In this document: positions 9,524-20,998 of the stretch, piece by piece
How the letters are laid out: each line of letters begins with the position of its first letter
Position numbering within the stretch: position 1 is the stretch's first letter
NCBI GenBank assembly: GCA_001972305.1
Contig: BDDD01000349.1
Span: 124,001 to 188,000, forward strand
DNA from: Cephalotus follicularis
Taxonomy: Eukaryota > Streptophyta > Magnoliopsida > Oxalidales > Cephalotaceae
Length of the DNA stretch: 64,000 nt
Direction: 5' to 3'
Program-made: the position numbers and the translations under genes
Notes under the pieces: model-generated
What the model was told of the DNA's origin: nothing
Seen by the model: only the letters and a program-made list of their open reading frames with translations
Databases searched by the model: none

Positions 9524-10782
9524 TCTTCACATAAAAAGAATGTTATAAAATTTATAGCCGCAAGTGAACGGATCATGCAGTAATGGGTCGAACGCAGGGA
9601 AACGATAAACTAGTTATAATCTATCCAACCTAGGCAAAGTATACCAAGTTTCAAGATATACTATCAAACTAAGGAATAAAAGCTAAGAAAAGATATAATT
9701 TAAAAAGCGGTTTTAGGGTATAGAAACTCACCGTAGATTGCATTGAACAATTCCATTTAATTCAATGATCATACCTTGATAAACAACGGCAGCTAGGTCA
9801 ATATGGAGTGCGGCGGTGATGACAAGACGTATGAGTAGACATGCTAGGTCTATACGAAGTGTGGATTTTAATCAGACAAGACGTATGAGTAGTCATGCTA
9901 GGTCTATACGAAGTGTGTTCGTTGCGATAAATCGTATGAGTAGACTCCGTTGATTTAAGCACCATTTATTCACCAACTTTCAGCTTCACCAATAAGATGT
10001 TTGTGGATTTTAATCAGACAGAAAAAGTGTGTGCGAAGGTAGAAATATTGAAGAACAAATCAAATATTCAAGGATTTTTATTGAAGGAATTGAAACAATA
10101 ACAATCTAGGCTTTGTTCTAACCCAAAACCTTAAGAAACTAGCTACAAAACATTAAGAAAACTAAACTAAAAAGAAAAAAGGAGGGAGGTGGCTACTTCC
10201 ACACACTCTACTTGATTTGACCGGCCTTACATTATTTTTATACTACAAAACTGATCAAAAACAGAAATAAAGCAATCCTAATTACAAAATCTGGCAAAAA
10301 ATCTAACTTTCTATTTCTGCTGTAGAAGAAGACGTCAATCCCTATCAAAAGACGTCGATGTCTTTTGGTAAAAATCGCGTTTTGCTGAGATGCGCATGAA
10401 AGACGTCAACTCCTAAGGTGAAAGATGTCGATCCCTTCTGGTCCAAAAGTTACAGGTTGATTTTGCACAAAGACGTCGATCCCTATGATGAAAGACATCG
10501 ATGTCTTTCTCATAGCTCTTGAAGGTAAGTTGCATTTTCCAGAAAAGATGTCGATCCTCATAGAAAGACGTCAATGCTTTTGCTTTGTTTATACCGAATT
10601 TGTCAATTCTTCAATCTTTACACTTTCAAGCTCCAATTTGCACACTTTTGGGTAGTATTCTTGCACTTTGGTCATTTAGCTCTTGTACCTGAAAATCAAT
10701 ATAACACAACCAAAGTAGTCTATTCCAAGCATAAAAATATCACAAATAACTCATTAAAAACAACACATTTTTATGCTAAACA
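9524..10782 (-). repeat. Athila-B 3' LTR
   Basis: 1259 bp, ending tgctaaaca on +. The left terminus reads tcttcac where the partner reads tgttcac, a single change at the TG. It contains a 54-bp direct repeat (9821-9874 and 9875-9925) built on gacaagacgtatgagtag and GACGTCGAT-type motifs at about 10330-10580. Confidence 0.85.
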
Positions 10783-11100
10783 AATACCCCCATACTTAGA
10801 CTTTGCATGTCCTCAAGCAAACCGAAATAGAAAGCTAAAAACCAGGAAACACATGCAAACACAAAAATAAAAACAAAAAGCATGAATAAGAACATAAACA
10901 AAAACCTAACTCACTTTCGTAGGAATCACGATTGCATTTAGCTTATGCAACAAGCCGTTAAACCCCTAGGTGGCCCCAAATCTTGCATTGTCCGTAATGC
11001 ACTAGAAACAAACTAAAGAAAAGAAAAATGCATGATCACACAAATATAAGAAACAATGCAATAAAATAAAAAACAAAGGGGTAGGGTGTACCAGATATGA
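10783..11100 (-). other. Athila-B polypurine tract and 3' untranslated region
   Basis: The tract (aatacccccatactta on +) adjoins the LTR. The rest matches Athila-A 899-1070 and then jumps at about 10976 to sequence matching Athila-A 4860-4980, so roughly the part where T32e sits in Athila-A is absent here. No gene is seen. Confidence 0.7.
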
Positions 11101-12366
11101 TCACGGAGGCTCGAAATAACGAGGCTCATGAAAGTCCATGGCCTCTTCCATCAATGCAGCTTGAAAATCCAAAAATATTAGTGCTCGCTTCCTTTTCACT
11201 TCGAACGCATCTCCAATACCTGTCGTAACAACCTCAAACACACCACGTGAAAGCATAGTTTGAACAATATAAACATCATTCCAATGAGATTGCCACCAAT
11301 AAAAACCACCTAGAGAACCACAAAATGTAGAAAAATTTTCAACAGTAAAACAATCATCGCAATAGGATTTCCACCAGTAAAAACACTGAAGGGAACACGA
11401 ATAATCGCGGCCAACCAACCAATTACACACATGTTCTATATGAATGCACACCTTCCATACTAATTGATTTTTAGTAAAGAAAAAGTTATTTTCAAGGGTG
11501 GTGTGAGGGTGGAATGGCGTGTTAGGTTTGTGAGTGAAATGGGTTAGATCGTCCCATTGAACTTCCAAAATCGAATCAACGTCCCCATCGTCCAACCAAC
11601 TTAGATTTTCCTTTTGTGTGACCTCCAATTCCTCAAACTCTCTCAAGCATGCCATGAAGTTGTTCTCAAAATCTACGTCAAAGTATGTTTGGTCAGGCGT
11701 AGCGAGTTTGTGTGTGTAATGGGATAGATGATCCCATTCACTATCCGACGTTGTCTCATTGAGCTTACTTTCCAACCATGCTAACGGTCCCTCATTTTCT
11801 AGCCACATCAATCTATCCTTTTGGTTAGCTTCCTCTTCCTCTAATTCTCTCCTGAAATTGCGATCAAAGTCAATATTAAAATACGAATCAATGGTACCAG
11901 GAATCGAGCGAATCACGTAAACATCATCAAAGTTAGATTGATGCTTTCCCAAACGAAAAATGTTAAAGTCCATCGCCGACTTTCCAAAACTCAACTTCAT
12001 GAGACCATTTCGGCAATTGATCAATGCATTACTTGTGGCCAAGAATGGTCTACCAAGGATAACTGGGATTTGGTCTTTTATATTCACAACAGGCTGGGTA
12101 TCTAATACGACAAAATCGACAGGAAAGAAAAACTCACCAACCTTTATCAAAACATCCTCAATTTTCCCTCTTGGTACTTTTACCGACCTATCAGCTAATT
12201 GCAAAGTCGTGTTGGTCGAGCGCAACTCTCCTAAACCTAGTTGCTCAAAAACTGACGAAGGTAACAAATTCACACTTGCTCCTAAATCGAGGAAGTCATG
12301 ATCGATTTTGGTGTCGCCAATTACACAAGAGATTGTCGGGCAGCCAGGATCTTTATACTTTCGCAT
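11101..12366 (-). CDS. Athila-B chimeric ORF: protease plus repeated acidic module plus RT/integrase remnants
   Basis: 421 open codons in frame with the upstream gag, separated from it only by TAA at 12373-12375. Residues 1-150 are Athila protease (DLGAS at 27-31, VILGRPFLATS at about 102-112). Residues about 161-285 hold two related acidic modules: YFNIDFDRNF...WDHLSHYTHK and YFDVDFENNF...WDDLTHFTHK. Residues about 297-330 look like collapsed RT (TKNQLVWKVCIH, LVGRDYSCSLQCF). Two FYWW(K/Q)S segments near 329 and 355 recall the integrase zinc region. Residues about 363-421 are the true integrase C-terminal tail, ending MDFHEPRYFEPP. It remains open across several deletion joints. Whether it is translated is unknown; if so it would supply protease only. 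Confidence 0.65.
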   Translation of the reverse strand: MRKYKDPGCPTISCVIGDTKIDHDFLDLGASVNLLPSSVFEQLGLGELRSTNTTLQLADRSVKVPRGKIEDVLIKVGEFFFPVDFVVLDTQPVVNIKDQIPVILGRPFLATSNALINCRNGLMKLSFGKSAMDFNIFRLGKHQSNFDDVYVIRSIPGTIDSYFNIDFDRNFRRELEEEEANQKDRLMWLENEGPLAWLESKLNETTSDSEWDHLSHYTHKLATPDQTYFDVDFENNFMACLREFEELEVTQKENLSWLDDGDVDSILEVQWDDLTHFTHKPNTPFHPHTTLENNFFFTKNQLVWKVCIHIEHVCNWLVGRDYSCSLQCFYWWKSYCDDCFTVENFSTFCGSLGGFYWWQSHWNDVYIVQTMLSRGVFEVVTTGIGDAFEVKRKRALIFLDFQAALMEEAMDFHEPRYFEPP

Positions 12367-12372
12367 CGTGGG

Positions 12373-14319
12373 TTACGAAAATAGTGCACTAATGTTGGCT
12401 GCCAAGAAAGCATTTTTCGGAGTCTGAAGGATCCTCTTTTTAGTGCATAAGTCTTTAAGGACTTTTGCGTAAGAGGGCACCTGTTCAATAGCTTCAAGCA
12501 ATGGAATATTGATTTGGACTTGCTTAAATGTTTCAATGATCTTTTCCATTGTTGGGGCTTTCTTACTTTGCAATCTTTTCGGAAAGGGAGCTAGTGGGTC
12601 AAATGAACGCTTGGGTATTTCCATTAATTGTTCCCTTTTCTCTTTTTCTTTCTCTTCCCTAACTTCTTCTTGCGCATCTAAATTTGTTGGTTGCGCAAAG
12701 GAGTCAACCGACTGTTCTTTTGATTTGTTATGCGGAAATGACTCAACCAACTCCTCGCTCGAATTTTCTGTTTTATCCGCTGGTTGGTACTCACTTCCAC
12801 TTCGCAAGGCAAATGCTTGGTCCGATGGGCTTGAAGAAGAGGTGTGTTGCAGACTATATTGCGGTTGGATACGATCAGGCTGAATCATATTCGTCCTAGG
12901 ATTCGGTTCAGGTTGGGAAGGCATCTTCCCTTTTTCTCTTGTATGTAGCGCGGATGCTAGTTGTGAAATTTGTTTTTCCATGTTATGCTGACTAGTCATC
13001 ACAGTGCTCATAATAAGCTCCAAACTCTTTTCTAAAGAAGAAATCCTAGACGTATCTTCCCTTTGTTTCAACAATCCAGGTGATTGTTGATTTTGGAATT
13101 GATTTTGTGGGAAGGATGGTTGGACATTGTTTGAATTTGGTGGAAACCTTTGATATGTCTGTTGTGGAGCAGACTGGCTAGAAAAGTTTGAAGGTTGTCC
13201 CAAAAAGTGTGAAGATGGGGCACCAACGCTGGAAGGCTGCCCAGAAAGGGTCGACGGTTGACCATGAAAATTTGGTGGTCCTATTTGATTATGCCCTTGA
13301 CTCCATGAGAAGTTCGGATGATTTCTCCAACCCGGGTTGTAAGTGTTACTATACGGGTTGTATTGGTTCATTGCGGACACATTCTCATGAGCATATTGGT
13401 TGTCAATATAGATTTGGCATTCTTCAAAAACATGGTTTGGGGACTGGCAGCAAGAACACATAGGGGTGCTTTGATCGATTTAATTTACTTGTGTGGAACC
13501 CCTAAGCAACGACTCTAATCTAGTTACAAGACTTTCTAGCTGTGCTTCCTTAGCAACTGCTCCTTCTATAACGTACCCTTTATTCGGTAGAGCTCTCTCG
13601 GAAACTTGAGCTGACTCCCACTCTCTAGTTCATTCACCCAAATCTAAAAGGAAATTCCATGCCTCGTTTTCATCAGTGTACGAGGTGAACCCATCAAGAC
13701 ACATTGATTCGACCAATTGCTTGGTCTGGTAGTCTATCCCTTTGTAGATGATTTGGCATAAATACCACGTGTTTAAACCATGATGAGGGCACTCTAAAAC
13801 AAGGTCTTTGAAACATTCCATACACCTAGAAAATGATTCATTAGGTTTTTGACAAAACTGGAGAATGTCATTCCTAAGCTTATTGGTTTTATGAAGTGGA
13901 AAGATTTTCTTAAGGAATGAGACAGTGAACTGATCCCAATTGGAAATGGAATTAGTTGGGAGACTGTAGAGCCACTTCTTAGCTCCATCTTTAAGAGCAA
14001 AATTGATGAATCGCAACTTGATATCATTGTCAGATAGTTGCTGAAGTTTAATTAGGGCACATACCTCCTCGAACTCTCGAAGGAAGAGATATGCATCCTC
14101 GTGGGGTAATCCATGAAAGTGTGGGAGCATGCTAGTGAACTGTGACTTTAACTCAAAATTGTTCCCATTAGGTGCAGGCAACAAGATACTGGATGGTTAC
14201 AATGTCCTAGCGGGGTAGAATCTATCGCGAAGAGTTTGAATTGGGCGTGCGTCCGCCATTGGCCTTGGTTGATTAATTCTTTCTAAGCGATGGTTTGGAC
14301 CACGCACCCAATCGGTCAT
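12373..14319 (-). pseudogene. Athila-B gag, broken by nonsense changes
   Basis: Gag forms the particle and binds RNA. The start ATG at 14319 (MTDWVRGPNH) is supported by the parallel start at 56140 in Athila-C. The core includes LPHFHGLPHEDAYLFLREFE, GAKKWLYSLP and PNESFSRCMECFKDLVLECP. A cysteine-rich motif CSCCQSPNHVFEEC (a CCHC-like knuckle) begins the next open segment at 13461, followed by a Gln/Pro/Ser-rich linker and the RSFDPLAPFPKRLQ segment. All pieces share one frame. Stops are at about 14200, 13630-13632 (a TGG to TGA change fits), about 13480, and 12373-12375 (a CAA to TAA change fits; Athila-A has glutamine there). Confidence 0.8.
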
Positions 14320-14636
14320 AAACTAATACTAGGTCAGAGAACCTAAGCTAAAGCAGCGAACACAAGGTCAAGGCAGGAAACCTAATTTATCTAAGTTAGA
14401 AATTTGTTAAAGTTTATGCAAATAAAGTTAAATGTTGTTAAAAGTTATGCTGAACCTAATTATCTAAGTTAGACTTTGATAAAGATTATGCAATGATGTT
14501 AGATATTGTTAAAGGTTATGATGATTCCTATTTAAGCTAAATTTGAACTGTTAGAAAAACACAAAAATAAAATAAAATAAAACAAAAATAAATACTACGA
14601 ATCAATCGAGTAAATTTAAACAAATTTAAAACGCTT

Positions 14637-14653
14637 CCCCGGCAACGGCGCCA
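14637..14653 (-). other. Athila-B primer-binding site (tRNA-Asp)
   Basis: On + this reads ccccggcaacggcgcca, the sense 3' end of plant tRNA-Asp including CCA. The minus strand is therefore the primer site TGGCGCCGTTGCCGGGG, 6 nt inside the 5' LTR. tRNA-Asp priming is typical of the Athila lineage. It also fixes the element's orientation. Confidence 0.9.
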
Positions 14654-14659
14654 AAAACT

Positions 14660-15919
14660 TGTTCACGCAAAAATAATGTTTTAAAATTTATAGGCGCAAG
14701 TGCACGGATCATGCAGTAACGGGTCGAACGCAGGGAAACGATAAACTAGTTGTAATCTATCCAACCTAGGCGAAGTATACCAAGTTTTGAGATATACTAT
14801 CAAACTAACGAATAAAAGCTAAGAAAAGATATAATTTAAAAAGCGGCTTTAGGGTATAGAGACTCACCGTAGATTGTATTGAACAATTCCATTTAATTCA
14901 CCGATCATACCTTGATAAACAACGGCAGATAGGTCGATACGGAGTGCGGCGGTGATGACAAGACGTATGATTAGACAAGCTAGGTCTATACGAAGTGTGG
15001 ATTTTAATCAGACAAGACGTATGAGTAGTCATACTAGGTCTATACGAAGTGTGTTCATTGCGACAAATCGTATGAGTAGACTCCGTTGATTTAGGCCCCA
15101 TTTATTCACCAACTTTCAGCTTCACCGACAAGATGTTTGTGGATTTTAATCAGACAGACAAAGTGTGTGCGAAGGCAGAAATATTGAAGAACAAATCAAA
15201 TATTCAAGGATTTTTATTGAAGGAATTGAAACAATAACAATCTAGGCTTCGTTCTAACCCAAAACCTTAAGAAACTAGCTACAAAACATTAAGAAAACTA
15301 AACTAAAAAGAAGAGAAGGAGGGAGGTGGCTACTTCCACACACTCTACTTGATTTGACCAGCCTTACATTGTTTTTATACTACAAAACTGATCAAAAACG
15401 GAAATAAAGCAATCCTAGATACAAAATCGGGCAAAAAATCTAACTTTCTATTTCTGCTGTAGAAGAAGACGTCGATCCCTATCAAAAGACGTCGATATCT
15501 TTTGGTAAAAATCGTGTTTTGCTGAGATGCACATGAAAGACGTCGACTCCTAAGGTGAAAGACGTCGATCGCTTCTGGTCCAAATGTTACAGGTCGATTT
15601 TGCACAAAGACGTCGATCCCTATGATGAAAGACATCGACGTCTTTCTCATAGATCTTGAAGGTAAGTTGCATTTTCCATAAAAGACGTCGATCCTCATAG
15701 AAAGACGTCGACGCTTTTGCTCTGTTTCTTCCGAATTTGTCAATTCTTCAATCTTTACACTTTCAAGCTCCAATTTGCACACTTTTGGGTAGTATTCTTG
15801 CACTTTGGTCATTTAGCTCTTGTACCTGAAAATCAACATAACACAACCAAAGTAGTTTATTCCAAGCATAAAAATATCACAAATAACTCATTAAAAACAA
15901 CACATTTTTATGCTAAACA
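14660..15919 (-). repeat. Athila-B 5' LTR
   Basis: 1260 bp from tgttcacg to tgctaaaca on +, collinear with 9524-10782. It carries the same 54-bp type direct repeats (about 14957-15065) and GACGTCGA motifs at about 15468-15712. Confidence 0.9.
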
Positions 15920-15924
15920 CTCCT

Positions 15925-16802
15925 CCTTCATCCACGCACAAGGAGGATGATGATGGAGGTTTGAGTGTTTATCCTACACTATAAACTCTATAGATAAAGA
16001 TGAGATGCAAGAAACAAATCATCTCCACCTATATTGAGCTTTGAGGGGTGAAATGATGGTTGAAAATGGCATATTTTCAATCCAAGCGATATTGGCGTCA
16101 ACGCCTAACAGATGGCATCGACGTGTACGCTACCAGATGAAAGAGAGAAGAAGAGAAATCGCCAGGGAAGAGAGAAAGATAAAAATATCTCTTTTGTCTT
16201 CGTGTGTGTTTGACCAGTCAGGCCTCTTGTCTTATACACTCTCTCATTTTCTCGTCAACGCCATGCATCTCATATTATCTAGAGGACAATGCCATGGATA
16301 AGATGAAACAGGTGTCTAGTCTCATTTGTCTTCACATTGAGGCCTAATACCCATAGCGTCAACAGGTAAACCTACTGGTTTCTAAATCGTCAACGCCATA
16401 CTCTCCATAGCATTAACGTCCAGTGGCTCAATCCAGTTATGGCGTCGATGTGTACTCCTCATGGCGTCGACGTGTAAAGCTACTGGTTTTGTCAGTGTCA
16501 ACGCAAGACATTTGCGTTCACGCCCAACAACTCAATTGGACATGGCATCGACGCAAGCTCTTATGGCGTCGATGCCTAAGACAAAGATCAGACAATTCTC
16601 TTTTATTTTCAACACTTTTGCTTGGAATATTTCAACGTGGCAATGCATAGACCTAAATCCATCATATGAAATACTCACTAGCTATGCAAATTCCTCTCGA
16701 TGTTACCTGTCAAAGTCAGGCAAGACCTGGAAAGCATGGTCAATATCTGGTATGCTGATAAGTTTCTCAGAACATCTCGAGTTCTGGTACGACAATCCTA
16801 AT
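15925..16802 (-). repeat. COP1 left LTR, segment 2
   Basis: Continues the LTR after Athila-B; collinear with 42178-43100. It contains many GGCGTC(G/A)ACG motifs (16090-16560). It ends with ctaat (16798-16802), the left target-site copy of X. Confidence 0.85.
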
Positions 16803-17665
16803 TGCAACGCCCAGGATTTTCTTTTATGTAATATTTTATTTTCCCATTTGGAAATTGTCACACATTAATGACAATGGAGGAGTTCCTGACTTTGAGGATG
16901 TTTTACCTTTTATAATGTTAATTTTTGGAAGAGAAGATTGATGGAAATGTTCAAAGTGCATGTTAAGCCAAAACGACGCTGTATTGGGTCAAAAGCGTCG
17001 ACTCCTTAATGTAAGCGTCATCGCCTAACCAATTAAAACACGTGCCTAGCACAACACATATAAGCGTCGACATTGAAGGAAAGCGTCGATGCCATTGCAT
17101 GAAAATGGTTAAAGCATCGTTGCTACATGCAAACCGGTGACACTTTGTATGCTGGTAAGTGTGTTATACGTGTTGATTGACACTGCAATATGGCATTTAA
17201 CCAGCATGGGGACTAAAGCAGGGTAAGGGGGACGTGTCAAGTGCACTAAGGACGTGTCTCCAACCCTTTACATGCTGAAGGGACGTGTCACTCCACCTAC
17301 AAACCTGCAAAATGAATGAAAGGAAACAAAAAAGTAAAGGAAAGGAAAAACACATGTGTGTTCATGCAATGTGAGAGAGAAGGAAGAGAGATTTATGATC
17401 AGCATAAAATGATTCCCTCTTCACTCCTCCCTGGCCTAAAGACCGTGAAAGAGAAAAATACAAAGAGAGATAAGAAACTTGATGGAGAAAGTGAGAGGAG
17501 AGAACCATTTTCCTCCATTGTTGAGCCAAGAGAGAGCTTGGGACTTGGACAGAAGCTGTTGGCTCAAACTGAGAGCAACCGAACCGAACATGGGTGCTCA
17601 AAGTGGCTAGATTGAGGTCAAAAAGGGGTGGACTTTTAGCTTCTAACTTGAAGCCAGAGGTAGGG
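16803..17665 (+). repeat. Solo LTR X (left copy), segment 1
   Basis: Begins tgcaacgcccagg (X-right: TGTAACGCCCGGG). Terminal sequences (TGTAACGCCC...GTGTGACA) are like those of Tekay-type LTRs, here in + sense. It ends at taggg (17661-17665), the left target-site copy of the Tekay tandem. No internal retroelement region is attached, hence a solo LTR. Confidence 0.8.
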
Positions 17666-19320
17666 TGTCACACCCCGTTTAAGAGAAACGCAACATTAAA
17701 GCGGTAAAGGCAATTAACATATAAAATACAGCTCATGCAAAAACAATAAAATTTTAAACTTTTCCAAGGTACAATAGTTGCGGAAGCATAACAGAACTTA
17801 AGCTGTAACTCGTAACGTGCGTCCCATACCGCACGCTACCAAAATACAAGTCATCATAGTTAATCGCCCATAAAACGGAGCGTGAATTGCAGTACAAGAT
17901 TAAACTCCATCAGTAACAATACCATAACAACGATACATCCGAAAACCATAACCAACATAGGTTTAATACAAAGCAGGAGAATAAGCAAAATCAAGGACAT
18001 AACAACTTGATCTTCCTCCATGTCAGTCCAACCGGTCCACTGTATCAATCTGTAAAGTAGGGGGTTAGCCTTTGTCCTCACTCGGCTAAGTCATAAAAGT
18101 AACTCGGGATCAACATAATGCATGTCATGATATGAATGCATAAATGATGCAGTGCAGTAGAGACCCAGTTTATACATATATGAAAAAATATATATATACT
18201 TATAACGGTACAGTAAAATATCAGTGGGGCATATATATATGTGAGATATATGTATGCAACAACAGTACAGTAGTAACCCGGCCAGGGCTACATCAAGAAA
18301 CACAGTAATGTCCGTGAAGGACCAAACAGTCAATACAGTATGTCCGCATAGGACCACAACAATAGTCAGCATGTATAACGCCGCCAACTTTTGGCCCCAC
18401 GCTACACTCCCACTCTGGTTCCCACTTCGGGCAACCGAGCGAGGCAACAGTACAGTGAGTCACCTAGCCATGCTCCTGCCCCTAGGTACAACCCTACCAC
18501 TAGTCGTCACTGGCAGCCTCCGCCATGCAACTAGTAGCTCAAGTTAGGAATCTGTAAGTCCACCTCTTATCGTTCCAATCAGTGGCCTTTCGAGCTCCCC
18601 AGAAGCTCCAGCTCCAATCCCAGCAGCTCCAAGAACAGCTCCCACTTTGAGCTCCAAGCCTCAACAATGGACAAACACTCTCTTTTCTCTCTTTTCTTTG
18701 TGGTTTCTCTCTACTGTCTCTGTGATTCTCAAGCTTAACAGTACCAGGACGAGAGAGGATGAGTGGAGTGTTTTTATGCAGAGGCTTTCCTCTCTTCTTC
18801 TTCCTTCCCTCCTCACATGGCACTAAATGCCACACACTCCCATTCAATAAGCATGCACACACTCACAGGCCTAATTCGCTTTGCCATATGAAGTCTGCAT
18901 GATTCCCAGGTGTCCCTTAAACTATCTCCTTCGGCTGTATGGAGTACAGATGGTGCCCACATCCTTCTTTCAGTGGTAACATGTGATTTCAGTCACATGC
19001 AACAAACAGGGCATGATCCAGTCGGCTGCCTTTCCCTCGGAGTTCGGCTGTTCGCCTGGCAGTCTGTTGCCAAGTGTCACGACAGTTTGCCAGTCGACTG
19101 GTTCATCCCACCAGTCGGCTGCCCCCATATGCAGCCATCCGGTTGGCTAGTCCTACATACTAGTCGACTGCCCCAGCAATTTTACCAAGCAATCACACTT
19201 CACAGTATATAATTGATTTAAGGGCAACACTATCTAATTGGAAAACCATCACTTTATTAATTCCACAATAAAGTACATTTACATTGTGAAATACAATACA
19301 TAAAAATCTTGGGCGTTACA
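17666..19320 (-). repeat. Tekay tandem LTR-a
   Basis: 1655 bp, tgtcacacc to gggcgttaca on +. Relative to LTR-b it lacks about 1.0 kb, joined at about 18540 (the equivalents of 24593-25617), which removes the cluster of CAGTCGACTG motifs at 25000-25280. Smaller CAGTCG(A/G)CTG-type motifs remain at 19018-19175. Confidence 0.9.
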
Positions 19321-19340
19321 TCCACCCCTCCTTCAAGGAA
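19321..19340 (-). other. Polypurine tract, Tekay copy A
   Basis: The run tccacccctccttcaagg on + directly follows LTR-a and is purine-rich on the coding strand. The same run occurs at 26397 in copy B. Confidence 0.8.
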
Positions 19341-19365
19341 TTTCATCCTCGAAATTAAAACAAAT

Positions 19366-20998
19366 CTAGAACAAGTGTGGGTAGCGTTCTCGGATGTCCT
19401 CCTCACGCTCCCAATTTTCCTCATCAGGTTTGTGAAACAGCCATTGAACCTTGACCATGGAGATGGTTCGGTTCCTCAAAATCTGCGTGTTTCGACCAAG
19501 AATCCGCACAGGCAATTCCTCACAAGATAGATCATCCTGTACCGAAACAGTATCATAGTCAAGGACATGTGACGGGTCTGGGATATATCTCCTCAGCATA
19601 GATATGTGGAAGACGTCGTGCACGTTTGACAGTGCAGGAGGTAAGGCAAGATGATAAGCTACCTCCTTGACACTCTCCAAAATCTCAAAAGGGCCAATGT
19701 AGCGCGGAGCTAATTTTCCCTTCTTTCCGAACCTTTGAACACCCTTCCACGGTGAAACCTTTAAGAACACATGATCGCCCACACTGAAGGTTCAGGGCCT
19801 TCTCTTGACACTGTCCGTATAGCTCTTCTACCGACTCTGAGCAGCAAGCAGCTTCTTCTTGATCGTCCTGATCTTTTCGGAAGTTTCCTCCACCAACTCT
19901 GTCCCGAGTAAAGGTCGCTCCCCAAAATCATCCCAACACACAGGAGATCTGCACTTCCTCCCATACAGTCCCTTAAACAGTGCCATGCCGATACTGGAGT
20001 GGCAGCTGTTATTGTAAGAAAACTCTATCAGAGGGATGTGATCCTCCCAACTACCAGCAAAATCAATAATGCAAGCCCGTAGCATATCCTCCAAGGTCTG
20101 GATGGTATGCTCAGACTGCCCATCGGTCTGAGGGTGACAGGCAGTACTCAGGTTCAGCTTCGTCCCGAACGCTGTCTGAAACCTCTTCCATAAGTTGGAA
20201 GTGAAGATGGCATCTCTGTCGCATACAATACTGACTGGGACACCGTGTAATCTCACTATCTCCTTCACATATAAACGAGCTAGCTTGCTCGCAGGATCAG
20301 TAACATGTGTAGGCAGAAAGTGTGTTGATTTGGTTAGTCTATCCACGATGACCCACACGGCATTATGACGGTTCTGAGACAGAGGAAAACCCGAAACGAA
20401 ATCCATCGTAACATGTTCCCACTTCCATTCTGGAATGGGCAAAGGTTGCAGCAAACATGCCCGGTCTCTGGTGCTCGGCCTTAACTGTCTGGCAAGTCAA
20501 ACACCTCGCCACATACTCAGTAATCTCCCGCTTCATGCCGGGCCACCAGTAACACTTATTCATGTCTTGATACATTTTCGTGCTACCCGGATGAATACTG
20601 TACAGGGATTTATGAGCCCCGCAGAGTAGCTCATCCTTCAGTCTCGGTTCATTCGGAAGACATACACGTCCCCGATATCTCATAATACCGTCTTCGTGAG
20701 CTCTAAAATCAGACTCTGAATCCAGATTCTCTCGAATCTGCTGTAATTCAGGATCATGTGGTTGTCCATCTTTGATGTGATACAGTAACACTGGTTGTAC
20801 CCGCATGTCAGCCACAAAAATCCCCGGTGACTGATTGAATGGAGACCACTCTTGGAAGTCTTCCAACATCTTCCATTGTGACACCATCGCACTAGCAAGT
20901 ATAGCCTTGTGACTCAAGGCATCAACGACCATATTTGCTTTCCCCGGGTGATACTGGACACTACAATCATAATCATTGAAGAATTCTACCCACCTGCA
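19366..20998 (-). pseudogene. Tekay copy A integrase and chromodomain, broken
   Basis: Reading leftward: integrase zinc region (HKSLYSIHPGSTKMY, CLTCQ), core with MDFVSGFP, IVCDRDAIFTS and HPQTDGQSEHT supplying the DDE residues, GRKCRSPVCWDD, a C-terminal GDHVFLKVSPWKG segment, then a chromodomain-like end (VQWLFHKPDEENWEREEDI). The chromodomain marks a chromovirus and in relatives guides integration to heterochromatin. Defects: a 1-nt insertion near 20458, shared with copy B; TAG at 19828-19830 (CAG to TAG fits); TGA near 19795; TAG at 20999-21001. Confidence 0.9.

Larger units (their letters stand above)
9524..15919 (-). mobile_element. Athila-B: internally deleted Athila element inserted in the COP1 LTR
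   Basis: Complete at both ends: 3' LTR 9524-10782, polypurine tract, internal region, tRNA-Asp primer site, 5' LTR 14660-15919. Flanks are ctccg (9519-9523) and ctcct (15920-15924), a 5-bp duplication with one mismatch. The uninterrupted site exists at 42173-42177. The internal region keeps gag and protease but has lost nearly all RT, RNase H and integrase, so it is non-autonomous. The two LTRs differ at about 20 of the first roughly 370 aligned bases by eye. Confidence 0.85.

Noticed and set aside
14637-14653. Possible tRNA-Asp gene
   Set aside because: Only the last 17 nt including CCA match; CCA is not encoded in nuclear tRNA genes and no cloverleaf precedes it. It is the Athila primer-binding site read on the opposite strand. 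The same applies to 56360-56376.
20363-20458. Overlapping ORFs before integrase as programmed frameshifting
   Set aside because: The 1-nt insertion lies inside the integrase region rather than at a gag-pol border, with no slippery site seen, and the rest of the element is disabled; an ancestral mutation is simpler.
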